Positions 21,544-30,462 of a stretch of DNA of 64,000 nucleotides are shown here, one piece after another. Origin of the DNA: Alphaproteobacteria bacterium (lineage in GTDB: Bacteria > Pseudomonadota > Alphaproteobacteria > GCA-2731375). The stretch spans positions 172,727-236,726 of the forward strand of contig JAJFGG010000161.1 of NCBI GenBank assembly GCA_021776235.1, in the 5' to 3' direction. The notes under the pieces are model-generated. The model had not been told where the DNA came from, did not search any database, and saw only the letters and a list, made by a program, of their open reading frames with translations. The stretch's first letter is position 1; the number at the start of each line of letters is the position of its first letter. A program made the position numbers and the translations under genes.

Positions 21544-23232
21544 ATGCCCAATAGCTCGAACATGCGTACCGGTGGCCAGATTTTGGTCGATCAATTGAAA
21601 ATCCATGGCGTCGATACGGCTTTTTGTGTTCCCGGTGAAAGCTATCTTGCGGCGCTGGATGCCCTGCATGACGCCCCCGAAATCCGTCTGTTGACCTGCC
21701 GGCACGAAGCCAACGCGGCCAACATGGCGGAAGCCTATGGCAAATTGACGGGCCGTCCGGGCATCTGTTTCGTCACCCGTGGGCCGGGCGCCTGTCATGC
21801 GGTGGTAGGCCTGCACACGGCGTTTCAGGACAGCTCCCCCTTGATCCTGTTCGTGGGGCAGGTCGGCCGCGAGATGATGGAGCGCGAGGCATTTCAGGAG
21901 ATGGATTTTCGCCGGTTTTTCGGCCAGGTCAGCAAATGGTCGGCGGAAATCATGGATCCGGGCCGTATTCCCGAACTGGTCAGCCAGGCGTTTCATGTGG
22001 CGACCTCCGGCCGCCCCGGCCCGGTCGTTCTGTCCCTGCCCGAGGACATGTTGCGTGAACCCACCGGCGTGGGGGATGCCAGGGCCTATCGTTCGGTCCA
22101 GGCCCATCCCGGTCCGGCTGATATGACCCGGCTCCGCAGCATGCTGGCGGCGGCACAGCGGCCGATTATGATGCTGGGTGGCGGCACCTGGACGCCGCAG
22201 GCCGTGGCCGATATCACCGCCTTTGCCGAAGCCAATGGCCTGCCGGTCTGTTGCGCCTTCCGCAATCAGGACCGTTTCGATAATCATCATGGCAATTATA
22301 TCGGCGAAGTGGGTATCGGCTGTAACCCCAAGCTGATCGAACGCCTGCGTGAAACAGACCTGTTGCTGGCGGTGGGGCCGCGCCTTGGGGAACAGACGTC
22401 GCAAGGTTATTCGTTGTTGGATATTCCCGTACCCAAGCAGCCCTTGGTCCATATCCACCCGGATGCCGAGGAGTTGGGCCGGGTCTATCAGGCCGAACTG
22501 CCCATCAACGCGGGCATGGCGGCCTTCGCCGCCGCCGCCCTGGCCATGCCGGTGGTGGACGGATCCGTCTGGGCCGAGGATCTGGCAGCGGCCCGGCAGG
22601 ACTATCTGGGCTATGTGGAGATCGAGCCGACCCTGGGTGACCTTGACCTGGCGGATGTCCTGCGGGTGTTGCGTGAAAGACTGCCCAAGGACACATTGGT
22701 GGCCAACGATGCCGGTAATTTTGCCGGCTGGGCGCACCGCTATCTGCCCTTTTCCACCTATCCCAGCCAGGTTGGGCCGACCAATGGCGCCATGGGCTAT
22801 GGCGTACCGGCGGCCTTGACGGCGGCGCTGCTCTATCCCAAACGTACGACCATATGTTTTGTCGGCGACGGCGGATTTCTGATGGCCGGCAACGAATTGG
22901 CGACGGCGCTGCAATATGATCTGAAGCCAATCTATCTGGTCATTAACAACAGCATGTTCGGCACTATTCGCATGCATCAGGAGCGCGATTATCCGGGCCG
23001 CGAGGTGGCGACCGAATTACGCAATCCAAATTTTGCCGCCTATGCGCAATCCTTTGGCGCCCACGGCGAGATCGTGGAACGCAGCGAGGATTTTGCCGCT
23101 GCCCTGGACCGGGCCCTGGCTGCCGGTAAGGCGGCGGTGCTGGAGCTGCGTACCGACCCGGAGGCCATCACCACCCGAACCACCCTGACGGCCATCCGCG
23201 AGGCCGCGTTGGCCCGTCACAATCCGGCATAG
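21544..23232 (+). CDS. Thiamine-diphosphate enzyme, acetolactate-synthase-like
   Basis: This 562-residue ThDP-dependent enzyme has the three-domain layout of acetolactate synthase and oxalyl-CoA/benzoylformate decarboxylases. It shows the catalytic glutamate in CRHEANAANMAEAYG, the FAD/structural middle domain, and the ThDP-Mg motif GDGGFLMAGNELATALQ ending in INN. It is not the housekeeping IlvB by context: no regulatory small subunit follows. I chose ATG 21544; an in-frame TTG at 21526 and another ATG at 21562 are alternatives because the ribosome site is weak. The reaction could be a 2-oxoacid decarboxylation or carboligation. Confidence 0.8.
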   Translation: MPNSSNMRTGGQILVDQLKIHGVDTAFCVPGESYLAALDALHDAPEIRLLTCRHEANAANMAEAYGKLTGRPGICFVTRGPGACHAVVGLHTAFQDSSPLILFVGQVGREMMEREAFQEMDFRRFFGQVSKWSAEIMDPGRIPELVSQAFHVATSGRPGPVVLSLPEDMLREPTGVGDARAYRSVQAHPGPADMTRLRSMLAAAQRPIMMLGGGTWTPQAVADITAFAEANGLPVCCAFRNQDRFDNHHGNYIGEVGIGCNPKLIERLRETDLLLAVGPRLGEQTSQGYSLLDIPVPKQPLVHIHPDAEELGRVYQAELPINAGMAAFAAAALAMPVVDGSVWAEDLAAARQDYLGYVEIEPTLGDLDLADVLRVLRERLPKDTLVANDAGNFAGWAHRYLPFSTYPSQVGPTNGAMGYGVPAALTAALLYPKRTTICFVGDGGFLMAGNELATALQYDLKPIYLVINNSMFGTIRMHQERDYPGREVATELRNPNFAAYAQSFGAHGEIVERSEDFAAALDRALAAGKAAVLELRTDPEAITTRTTLTAIREAALARHNPA

Positions 23233-23273
23233 CCGGGATCAGCATGAGCGCACTCAATTAGGGAGGCCGAAAA

Positions 23274-24098
23274 ATGGGCCCACTTGCGGGTAAGGTTGCC
23301 ATGGTTACGGGGTCTGGTCGGGGCATCGGCCGCGCCATTGCCTTGAAGCTGGCCGGGGCCGGCGCGGCCGTGGTGGTCAATGATTTGGATGATGGGCCCG
23401 CAGCCGAGACGCTGGCGCTGATAGAAAAGCTGGGCAGCCGCGCCATCAGCTGTAACGGTGACGTGGCGGCGGCGGATTTTGGTGACCGCATTGTTGCCGC
23501 GGCGCTGAGCGGTTTGGGTGGTCTGGATATCATCGTCAACAACGCCGGCTATATCTGGAATACCACGATCCAGCGCAACACGGACGAGCAGTGGCAGGCC
23601 ATGCTGGACGTTCACGCCACGGCCCCATTTCGTATCCTGCGCGCTGCCAGTAGCCATTTCCGTGCAAGCGCCAAACGCGAAGCCGAACAAGGCGCCATGG
23701 TGCAGCGCAAGGTGGTCAATATCTCGTCCGTCTCGGGCGTCTATGGTTCCGCCACCCAGGTTGCCTATGCGGCCGGCAAGATGGCCGTCGTCGGCATGAC
23801 CAACACCCTGGCCAAGGAATGGGGCCGTTACGGGGTCAATGTCAATGCCGTGGCTTTCGGTTTTATCGAAACCCGTTTGACTCAATCCTTCGACGATCAG
23901 CCGGCGGAAATCGAGGTGCATGGTCGCCGTTACAAGGTGGGCTTTCCCAGCGAGATGGCGAAGGAAAAGTATGCTCAAATTTCCCTGGGCCGGCCGGGCC
24001 GGGTCGAGGAGGCTGCGGGTGCGGTTTATCTGTTGTGTCTGCCCGAGGCGGATTACATCACCGGACAGGTGTTGATTTGTGACGGCGGCCGGCTTTAG
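23274..24098 (+). CDS. Short-chain dehydrogenase/reductase, FabG-like
   Basis: This 274-residue SDR has the NAD(P)-binding TGSGRGIGRAIA, the structural NNAGYIWN and the catalytic YAAGK (Tyr and Lys). Two residues before the end it has the common C-terminal glycine-rich CDGGRL. A FabG-like 3-oxoacyl reductase or a 3-hydroxyacyl-CoA dehydrogenase is possible. GGAGG precedes the ATG. It follows the ThDP enzyme by 41 bases on the same strand, so they may be one operon with the DUF938 gene after it. Confidence 0.87.
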   Translation: MGPLAGKVAMVTGSGRGIGRAIALKLAGAGAAVVVNDLDDGPAAETLALIEKLGSRAISCNGDVAAADFGDRIVAAALSGLGGLDIIVNNAGYIWNTTIQRNTDEQWQAMLDVHATAPFRILRAASSHFRASAKREAEQGAMVQRKVVNISSVSGVYGSATQVAYAAGKMAVVGMTNTLAKEWGRYGVNVNAVAFGFIETRLTQSFDDQPAEIEVHGRRYKVGFPSEMAKEKYAQISLGRPGRVEEAAGAVYLLCLPEADYITGQVLICDGGRL

Positions 24099-24132
24099 GG
24101 GTGGCATTCATGTCAAGGACCATTGTGACAAG

Positions 24133-24795
24133 ATGAAATCGGGCGACGAATCGGGTTTTGAGAGCCTGGCAGATGACAAGCGACTGAATGCGCCGGCAGC
24201 GGCGCGTAACCGGGAGCCGATTTTGGCGGTGTTGCGAACGGTGCTGCCGCCGGCCGGCACGGTGCTGGAAATCGCCTCGGGCAGTGGTCAGCACGGCGCC
24301 TGGTTTGCGCCTGAATTCCCCCAGCACCGCTGGGCTCCGTCCGATATATCGCCCGATGCCCTGGCCGGCATAGATGCCTGGGCGCGGGACGCCGGCGGCG
24401 ATAATATTCTGCCCGCGAGGTTGTTGGATGCGACGGCGGAGGATTGGCCCGTGACCGATATCGCGGCGGATCTGTCCGCCATGTTCAGTGCCAACATGAT
24501 CCATATTGCGCCCTGGGCGGCTGGTGTTGGACTGTTAGCGGCGGCTGGCAAATTGTTGCCGGCCCATGGCATTCTGTTTCTTTACGGCCCCTTTTTACGC
24601 AATGGCGAGCCCGCCACCGAGAACGACGCGCAATTCGACACCTTTTTGAAAGGTCGGGATCCGTCGTGGGGTTTGCGGGATTTGGATCAAGTTGTTGACT
24701 GCGCCAAAAGCTCCGGCTTGGCGCTGTCGCAGCGTGTGGATATGCCAGCGGGTAATCTATCCCTGATATTTAGGCCGCAAGGTTCTCCAGGTTAG
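24133..24795 (+). CDS. DUF938 / SAM-dependent methyltransferase-fold protein
   Basis: This 220-residue protein fits the DUF938 family, a group with a class-I methyltransferase fold. It shows the family's AARNREPILAVL near the N-terminus and the SAM-binding VLEIASGSGQHGAWFA loop. Its substrate is unknown. The frame opens earlier with GTG at 24079 inside the SDR, but the ATG at 24133 with AAGGA upstream gives a normal family start. It follows the SDR by 34 bases. A short palindrome (24791-24804) overlaps its stop. Confidence 0.85.
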   Translation: MKSGDESGFESLADDKRLNAPAAARNREPILAVLRTVLPPAGTVLEIASGSGQHGAWFAPEFPQHRWAPSDISPDALAGIDAWARDAGGDNILPARLLDATAEDWPVTDIAADLSAMFSANMIHIAPWAAGVGLLAAAGKLLPAHGILFLYGPFLRNGEPATENDAQFDTFLKGRDPSWGLRDLDQVVDCAKSSGLALSQRVDMPAGNLSLIFRPQGSPG

Positions 24796-24824
24796 AAGTC
24801 TAACGATTGGCGTTTTGCCCAAGT

Positions 24825-25793
24825 TTACTCCGTGACCAAAGTCCAGGTTGAATCCGGATTGAATATTTTCGTGGCGCCGGCGATCAGATCTCCATCCGGT
24901 CCCAGGTCCTTCTGATAAATCTTTCGCGCGTGACTGCAGATAAACGTCATGATGCCGGAGTTGCCATGTTCAGCGGGGAAGGCGATCAAGGCGAAGCCGG
25001 CTATCATATTGCCGTTGATGATATAATCGTAGCGCCCACCGATAGCGCTGGCGTCCTGGCGCGTAATGATCCGGAAGTAATAGCCCATGAAGGGATCGCC
25101 AATATTCTTCCCTTCAAGATAGTTTCGCGCATCGGCAATCAACGGGCCGAAAGGGCTGAGTTCCTCGCCCTCCGGCGCGTCCCAGTAAAGCCCGTTGCGT
25201 TTTCCCTTGTCACTAATAAGTTGTTGGGCAAATTCGCGTACCTGGTCGCCATTGCGGTCTTTTCTCGCGTAGCTGATCTGGGCCGTAATATATTGGCGGC
25301 AGAGCTTGATAGCATTCAGTTCGTTGCGCCCAACGCGGCGATTGACAAGTTCGTCAAGCCCGGCCGCGGTGTCAAAGTACCAGCGGTCGCCTGCCTTTGC
25401 GATGGGAATAGGGACAGGCCATCTCTTCTTGCCGATGATAACAATCCTGCGCCCGTCGCCGGCTTCCCGCAACTCCACATATTCAGTTGCGGCGGCGCCG
25501 GCGCGTTTGCGGTTTTCTCGCGCTGCCGCTTCATCTCCGCCAATCAGAATGTCCTGATGTTCCGGGCCCAGGATTTCCTTCATGCTGACGGCGTCAACGG
25601 CATTGAGCGCTTTGACCAATGCCTCGACCGCTGCATCGGGGGTCGCAAAGGTCTTCTGCGTTGCTGTTTGAGCCCGGGCGGCACCTAAGGCGCCGCTTAG
25701 ACACAAGGCTATGATTGGAAGTGCAACCAGGAGGGCGGAAACTGGCAATCGGCCCAGGCCCCCTATTTTGAACGGAAATATAAAACTTGCCAT
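24825..25793 (-). CDS. DUF2950 family exported protein
   Basis: This 322-residue protein is exported or membrane-anchored: residues 14-40 hold a hydrophobic segment (VSALLVALPIIALCLSGALG) with a cleavage-like ARAQT. The rest matches DUF2950 by its opening AAVEALVKALNAVDAVSMKEILGPE and a GRRIVIIGKKRWPVPIP stretch. ATG 25793 is preceded by GAGGG; the ATG four codons upstream is less likely. It follows the DUF3300 gene by 54 bases, and these two families are often adjacent. The function is unknown. Confidence 0.85.
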   Translation of the reverse strand: MASFIFPFKIGGLGRLPVSALLVALPIIALCLSGALGAARAQTATQKTFATPDAAVEALVKALNAVDAVSMKEILGPEHQDILIGGDEAAARENRKRAGAAATEYVELREAGDGRRIVIIGKKRWPVPIPIAKAGDRWYFDTAAGLDELVNRRVGRNELNAIKLCRQYITAQISYARKDRNGDQVREFAQQLISDKGKRNGLYWDAPEGEELSPFGPLIADARNYLEGKNIGDPFMGYYFRIITRQDASAIGGRYDYIINGNMIAGFALIAFPAEHGNSGIMTFICSHARKIYQKDLGPDGDLIAGATKIFNPDSTWTLVTE

Positions 25794-25847
25794 GCCGACC
25801 CTCATCGAAAATTCAAGAATATCGAGTGCTGTTTCATTGCCGGTTTG

Positions 25848-27014
25848 TCAACGGCGCCTACCGCCACCGCCACGACCGCCACTACGGCCCGCACCGCGCG
25901 AACCACTGCTGCGTCTGGTGGTGGAGTGGCTGCTGCGGCTCTGTTGACCACGCCGACTGTTCCCAGCCGACTGCTTGCCCTGTTTGTAACCGCCAAATGA
26001 CCCGCCCTTGCTGCTGGGGCTACGGCCTCCGCTTGCGGCGCCGGGGCTGCGGCCACCGCTCGTGGCGCCGGGGCTACGGCCACCACTCTTGGCGCCGGGA
26101 TTGCGACCACCGCTTGCGGCCCCGGGGCTGCGGCCACCGCCTGCGGCGCCGGGGCGACGGCCACCGCCCGCGGCACCGGGGTGACGGCCACCGGGGCGGG
26201 CGCCGCCAGGGCGTCGACCCTTGCCGCCGCCACGGGACCAATTCACACGGTTACCGCCCGAAACGTTGACGGAAACATGCCTGTCCCCACGGCCACGCCA
26301 GCCGACGCCATACCTGATCGCAGCGCCCACGAACAATCCGGTCCAGAACGCCGCGGCCGGCTGGTGATAATAGGGATAAGGCGGTGAATAAACATAAACA
26401 TATGGCTGGGCTGAATAGACGATGACCGTGGAAGGATTATAAGTCGGCACGTAGATGACTTCCGTCGAGGTCGATCGAATTTCGATGATCTCTTTTTCCT
26501 CGACGATGACCACTTCTTTATCGGAATTGAGATTGCCGGCTTCTTTGGCCTTGCGACGGAAGGCCTGGATGGCTTCAATTACATCATCCTGCTGGTTGAT
26601 AACCGCCTCACCAAGCTTCCAGGTCCAGTCGAGATCGTCGTTCATCAAGTTGATGACCTCGGGATAGTTCAGCAGCCCCAAGACACTGCTGTCCCATTTT
26701 TCGCTTGGCTTGAGATCTTTGTTCTTTTCATATTTCGCAAGGTAACGGGCGGCCTGAACAATCTCGAGGGGGTAGGTTGATCCTGGTAGCACGATGGCGA
26801 CCAGTTCATCAGGATAAAGGGCGATCGGCCCAACCACATCGAACAGCTCGTCCTTTGATAGCAGGACAATTTCCTCGGTTCCCTGATCCTCGCCGGCTGC
26901 CGCGGAAGACGCCGCGCGCGGTGCGTCACCTGTCTGAATTAGAACCAGAGCAGCTATGATCGCGGGCATTAGCAATTGGACCCGATACGATGAGAAATTG
27001 AAGCTGAAATTCAT
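25848..27014 (-). CDS. DUF3300 family exported protein with Gly/Arg/Pro repeats
   Basis: This 388-residue protein has a signal segment (about residues 12-28) and then the DUF3300 core, seen in GPIALYPDELVAIVLPGSTYP, SVLGLLNYPEVINLM and STEVIYVPTYNPSTVIVY. A short hydrophobic segment around 222-236 follows. The C-terminal third is very basic and glycine-rich, with seven 9-residue units of GGR-x-PGA type at residues 275-337. It could be a surface-exposed or RNA/polyanion-binding tail. The DUF2950 gene follows on the same strand. The role of both is unknown. Confidence 0.88.
   Translation of the reverse strand: MNFSFNFSSYRVQLLMPAIIAALVLIQTGDAPRAASSAAAGEDQGTEEIVLLSKDELFDVVGPIALYPDELVAIVLPGSTYPLEIVQAARYLAKYEKNKDLKPSEKWDSSVLGLLNYPEVINLMNDDLDWTWKLGEAVINQQDDVIEAIQAFRRKAKEAGNLNSDKEVVIVEEKEIIEIRSTSTEVIYVPTYNPSTVIVYSAQPYVYVYSPPYPYYHQPAAAFWTGLFVGAAIRYGVGWRGRGDRHVSVNVSGGNRVNWSRGGGKGRRPGGARPGGRHPGAAGGGRRPGAAGGGRSPGAASGGRNPGAKSGGRSPGATSGGRSPGAASGGRSPSSKGGSFGGYKQGKQSAGNSRRGQQSRSSHSTTRRSSGSRGAGRSGGRGGGGRRR
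26004..26192 (-). repeat. Seven 27-base tandem repeats coding GGRxPGAxS units
   Basis: Seven in-frame units of 27 bases encode the nonapeptide GGR-x-PGA-(A/T/K)-(S/G) in the C-terminal tail of the DUF3300 protein. The central units differ at a few bases, and the last is degenerate (GGRSPSSKG). The high similarity of the copies suggests slippage or recombination growth. Confidence 0.85.
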
Positions 27015-27337
27015 GCGGTCTTCTTCCCTTCGTTGTTACCATTGCCGATCTTGATCCCACGCGAACTCGATTTGACCACGACAAAACCGAAGCCGGAGGG
27101 AACGGCACCTTACTGACAAAAATGCCATTGTTGGCCGATAGTAGCAACGCCAAACGGATGACCGGATCTGCCGATCAAAGATCGCTGCCCCGTTTCGGCG
27201 AACCCTGAATAGGGCCACCATCCTGCGCAACCGTACCGGCCATGTCGCCCTGTGCTATTGGCGCATGCGCGGCGCGGGAACCTCGTTCGATTCCGCCCTG
27301 TTGCTGCGCGCAGGGTACAGTACCCGTGCGCCGTACT
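27015..27337. other. Spacer between phaR and the DUF3300 gene
   Basis: This 323-base stretch lies after the phaR stop and before the DUF3300 start on the minus strand. I see no gene with a plausible start and no convincing terminator or tandem repeat in it. It should hold the promoter of the DUF3300 gene. Confidence 0.4.
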
Positions 27338-27979
27338 TTACTGGTCGTCGTCGGACAAACGATCCAATTGCTGTTGCATCTGCGCCAGCTGTTCCCGCAA
27401 ACGATCCAATTCGCTGCCACTGCCAGCCTGTTCGGGTGTGGGGCGGGAGCCCTGGCCGGCCTCACTATTCGCCTTGGCGGCAGTCGCCGTGCCAGGGGCC
27501 GCATCTGGGGCCGTACCGGCGAACGGAGTGAACATGCCCATGGCCTGTTGAAACACCGCCATGTTCTGGCGGCCCAGTTCTTCCATCTGGCGAAAGGGAT
27601 TGGCCTCGCCCATGCTATCCGCCAGATGCTGGCGGATCTGTTCCTGGTTGCGGGCGAAGGCAGCCATGGTGCTTTCCAAATAGCCCGGCACCATGGTTTC
27701 CAGGCTGTCGCCATAAAACCCGATCAGTTGCCGAAGGAACGAAATAGGCAACAGGTTCTGTCCCTTGCTTTCCTCTTCGAAGATGATCTGGGTCAGGACA
27801 GAGCGGGTGATGTCTTCACCCGACTTGGCATCCTGGACGACGAAGTTCTTGCCGTCCTTGACCATGCCGCACAAGGTATCCAGCGTCACGTAACTCGACG
27901 TCGCGGTGTTGTAAAGCCGCCGGTTAGCGTACTTCTTGATGATGATCGCGTCTTCGGAACTTTTCGATTTTTCAATCAT
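27338..27979 (-). CDS. phaR: Polyhydroxyalkanoate synthesis repressor PhaR
   Basis: PhaR is a DNA-binding repressor that also binds PHA, de-repressing phasin and PHA genes when polymer forms. The 213-residue protein has the N-terminal PHB/PHA accumulation regulator domain (IIIKKYANRRLYNTATSSYV then the IIFEEESKGQ region) and a Gln/Ala-rich C-terminal tail (from about 150) with the heptad-like LRQMQQQLDRL. ATG 27979 has GAGGTGAG before it. It is divergent from the PHA-linked genes at 28149 onward, with a 169-base shared spacer. Confidence 0.93.
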   Translation of the reverse strand: MIEKSKSSEDAIIIKKYANRRLYNTATSSYVTLDTLCGMVKDGKNFVVQDAKSGEDITRSVLTQIIFEEESKGQNLLPISFLRQLIGFYGDSLETMVPGYLESTMAAFARNQEQIRQHLADSMGEANPFRQMEELGRQNMAVFQQAMGMFTPFAGTAPDAAPGTATAAKANSEAGQGSRPTPEQAGSGSELDRLREQLAQMQQQLDRLSDDDQ

Positions 27980-28057
27980 ACTCACCTCACTCGATCCGCC
28001 GTCAGTCCCTTTTTCAGGTGCCGACGCCAAATTATGGCGTACTATTGCCCGCTCATG

Positions 28058-28085
28058 TTGCAGTGCGCAAGAATTTCGTTGCAAC
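28058..28085. promoter_or_regulatory. Candidate PhaR-type TGC inverted repeats
   Basis: TTGC-N5-GCAA lies at 28058-28070 and the palindrome GTTGCAAC at 28078-28085, in the spacer between phaR and the divergent PHA-linked ORF. Inverted TGC elements are known for PhaR-like repressors, but the exact site here is an inference. Confidence 0.3.
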
Positions 28086-28148
28086 GCATCATTTTTGTTC
28101 ACCGCCGCTGCTCTGGCCGCTGTCGTTACGCGGCACTATACTGAGGCC

Positions 28149-28520
28149 ATGGAACAGGCTGATTTGGCCGCACTGGCCCGGCGCTATCTGGATCTTTGGG
28201 AGCGGCAGATCGTGGCTGGCGGGGCCGGCGCGCCGGGTATCGGCGCGGCCGATGCCGCCAGGATCATGGCGCAGGTCCTGTCGGACGGGGTATTGACCGG
28301 GAAGGGGGCGCATGAAGACGAACCAGCAACAGCTTCGCCCGCGGCAACCGGGGCAGGCCCGATTGGGTCCGCGGCCCCTGGCGCTGCATCTATCGACGGC
28401 GATGGCCGGCATGATGAGTTCGCTCGCCGCCTTGCCGAGTGCGCGGAACGGTTCGCTGTCCTGGCGGCCAGAGCTGGCGGCGGCGGCAGCGGAACTGACG
28501 AGGGCACTGGGAGAAAGTGA
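28149..28520 (+). CDS. Small Ala/Arg-rich ORF overlapping the PHA-synthase-like gene
   Basis: This is a 123-residue frame, ATG 28149, that overlaps the next gene by 209 bases in another frame. Its N-terminus (DLAALARRYLDLWERQIV) is amphipathic and gene-like, and the C-terminal part DEFARRLAECAERFAVLAA reads like a helix. Both segments resemble small PHA-linked proteins upstream of the alpha/beta hydrolase, but I cannot prove homology. If real it would be a PHA-granule or phasin-like helper. It may also be a chance frame in a GC-rich region. Confidence 0.5.
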   Translation: MEQADLAALARRYLDLWERQIVAGGAGAPGIGAADAARIMAQVLSDGVLTGKGAHEDEPATASPAATGAGPIGSAAPGAASIDGDGRHDEFARRLAECAERFAVLAARAGGGGSGTDEGTGRK

Positions 28521-29568
28521 TCAAGGCGCGTTGTTCCAGGCTGTCGCCGGTGAATGTCAGTCCCGGCTGAGTGCCATGATGGCCGGCGTGGAGGCCTATC
28601 AAAAGGCAGACCAACCAGACCGGAGCTGGGCCGGGGGCGTTGAAATCTGGCGTCAAGGTACGACCAGATTGTTGGATTATGGTGGTGAGGGCCGTCCGGT
28701 CCTGTTTGTTCCCTCGCTGGTCAACCGCGCCCGGGTGCTGGAATTGACCAGGGATTGCGGCTTGCTGGGCTGGCTGCGTCGCCATGGCCATAGGCCGTTT
28801 CTGCTTGATTGGGGCGCGCCGGGCGAGCTGGAACTGGAGTTTGCCCTCGACGATTATATTTGCCGCCGCCTGTCGCCGGCTCTCGATGCCTTGCAGGACC
28901 GGATCAGTGAGCAAGACGCCGGGCGGCCGGCCCTGGTGGGATACTGTATGGGCGGCGACCTGGCCCTCGCGTTGGCCTTAAGGCGCCAGGAGGATCTGTC
29001 CGGCCTGGCCCTGTTGGCGACGCCATGGGATTTTCATGCTGGCGGCCAACAATGGCCGGCGCTGGAAACACTGGCGCCGGACCTGGATAGTCTGTTGCAA
29101 AGCTTCGGCAGCTTGCCCGTGGACGTGCTGCAGGCATTGTTCGCCGCCCTTGACCCTGGACTGGCACAGCGCAAATTCCGCCATTTTGCGACCCTTGATC
29201 CTGATAGTGCAGAGGCGGCCCATTTCGTTGCCCTGGAAGACTGGGTGAACGATGGCGTCCCCCTGGCGGCCCAGGTGGCGCGGGACTGTCTGGTGGGTTG
29301 GTATGGCGAGAATAAACCGGCACGGGGAGAGTGGTGCGTCGATGGCCGGATTGTGGATCCCGCCGGCTTGCGCTTGCCGGTGCTGGCGGCGATCCCTGAA
29401 AACGACCGTATCGTACCAGCCGCATCCGCCCAGGCCCTGGCCAATGCCATCGGCCAGGCGGAGGTTATCAGTCCGGCGGCAGGCCATATTGGCATGGTGG
29501 TCGGCCGGCGCAGCAAACCCGGCCTTTGGCAACCGCTGTCACGCTGGTTGCTGGAGCTGGATCCCTGA
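28312..29568 (+). CDS. PHA synthase-like alpha/beta hydrolase (short type)
   Basis: This 418-residue protein has the PHA-synthase lipase-like box GYCMGG (Cys in place of Ser), and both other catalytic residues are visible: Asp in PENDRIVP and His in AAGHIGM. PHA synthases usually have 350 residues (class III/IV) or about 590 (class I), so this is an intermediate length. It starts MKTNQQQLRP with a long basic lead, then RPLALHLSTAMAG. It is most likely a PHA synthase or a related polymerase/hydrolase. PhaR lies divergent and phaB is 171 bases downstream, which supports a polymer role. Confidence 0.78.
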   Translation: MKTNQQQLRPRQPGQARLGPRPLALHLSTAMAGMMSSLAALPSARNGSLSWRPELAAAAAELTRALGESDQGALFQAVAGECQSRLSAMMAGVEAYQKADQPDRSWAGGVEIWRQGTTRLLDYGGEGRPVLFVPSLVNRARVLELTRDCGLLGWLRRHGHRPFLLDWGAPGELELEFALDDYICRRLSPALDALQDRISEQDAGRPALVGYCMGGDLALALALRRQEDLSGLALLATPWDFHAGGQQWPALETLAPDLDSLLQSFGSLPVDVLQALFAALDPGLAQRKFRHFATLDPDSAEAAHFVALEDWVNDGVPLAAQVARDCLVGWYGENKPARGEWCVDGRIVDPAGLRLPVLAAIPENDRIVPAASAQALANAIGQAEVISPAAGHIGMVVGRRSKPGLWQPLSRWLLELDP

Positions 29569-29739
29569 ACCGCGGACATGGCGGCTCCTGGACGTGACAA
29601 TATGACGCAAATTATCCGCTGCTTGACGAACAATTGTGCGACCATTCGTGTTATTGCCGTGCGGCGCCGGACAGGCGGCAGCTACGCGCCGGCGGCAAAT
29701 TTGGGGTCAACAAAATAGCGATAGATGGAGGGCTAAATC

Positions 29740-30462
29740 ATGGGCAGAGTAGCACTGGTTACCGGCGGAACCCGAGGCATTGGCCGGGGCATCTGTGAAG
29801 CATTGAACGAGGCCGGGTATTCGGTCGCCGCCAATTACGCGGGCAATGATCAGGCGGCGGCAAAGTTCACCGAAGAAACCGGTATCGCGGCCTATAAGTT
29901 CGACGTCAGTGATTACCAGGCCTGCCAGGATGGCGCCGCCGCCGTGGCCGCGGACCTTGGCGCCATCGAAGTGCTGGTCAACAACGCCGGTATAACCCGC
30001 GACGGCACCCTGATGAATATGAGCCATGAAGACTGGCAAAAGGTGGTCGATACCAATCTGGGTGGCTGTTTTAATCTATGCAAGGCGGTCTTCGCCGCCA
30101 TGCGTGACAACCGCTTTGGCCGCATCGTCAACATCGGTTCCATCAACGGCCAGGCCGGCCAATATGGCCAGGTTAATTACGCCGCCGCGAAATCGGGTAT
30201 CCATGGTTTCACCAAGGCGCTGGCCCAGGAAGGCGCGCGTTACAACATTACGGTCAATGCCATCGCGCCGGGTTATGTGGATACCGACATGGTCGCCGCC
30301 GTGCCGGACAATGTGCTGGAAAAGATTGTGGCGAAAATCCCGGTGGGCCGCCTTGGCCACGCGGACGAAATCGCCCGGGCTGTGATGTTCCTGGTCGCCG
30401 ACTCGGCGATATTCGTTACCGGCTCTACAATGTCGATCAACGGCGGCCAGCATATGTACTGA
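29740..30462 (+). CDS. phaB: Acetoacetyl-CoA reductase
   Basis: This 240-residue SDR reduces acetoacetyl-CoA to (R)-3-hydroxybutyryl-CoA with NADPH for PHA synthesis. It has TGGTRGIGRGI, the NNAGITRDG loop and the catalytic YAAAKSG, and the 3-oxoacyl-CoA reductase profile (MSHEDWQKVVDTNLGGCFN). The context beside a PHA-synthase-like gene supports phaB over fabG. Its stop overlaps the start of the EamA gene by 1 base. Confidence 0.92.
   Translation: MGRVALVTGGTRGIGRGICEALNEAGYSVAANYAGNDQAAAKFTEETGIAAYKFDVSDYQACQDGAAAVAADLGAIEVLVNNAGITRDGTLMNMSHEDWQKVVDTNLGGCFNLCKAVFAAMRDNRFGRIVNIGSINGQAGQYGQVNYAAAKSGIHGFTKALAQEGARYNITVNAIAPGYVDTDMVAAVPDNVLEKIVAKIPVGRLGHADEIARAVMFLVADSAIFVTGSTMSINGGQHMY

Noticed and set aside
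21523..22977. 484-codon minus-strand frame opposite the ThDP enzyme
   Set aside because: Antisense shadow of a gene with clear ThDP motifs; His/Arg/Gln-rich product without domains.
24791..24804. Palindrome GTTAGA-AG-TCTAAC as a terminator
   Set aside because: The stem is only six AT-rich pairs, with a two-base centre too short for a loop and no T-run after it.
26004..26192. Regular 27-base repeats considered as a CRISPR-like array
   Set aside because: There are no spacers; the repeats are contiguous, in frame, and code a Gly-Arg-Pro tail.
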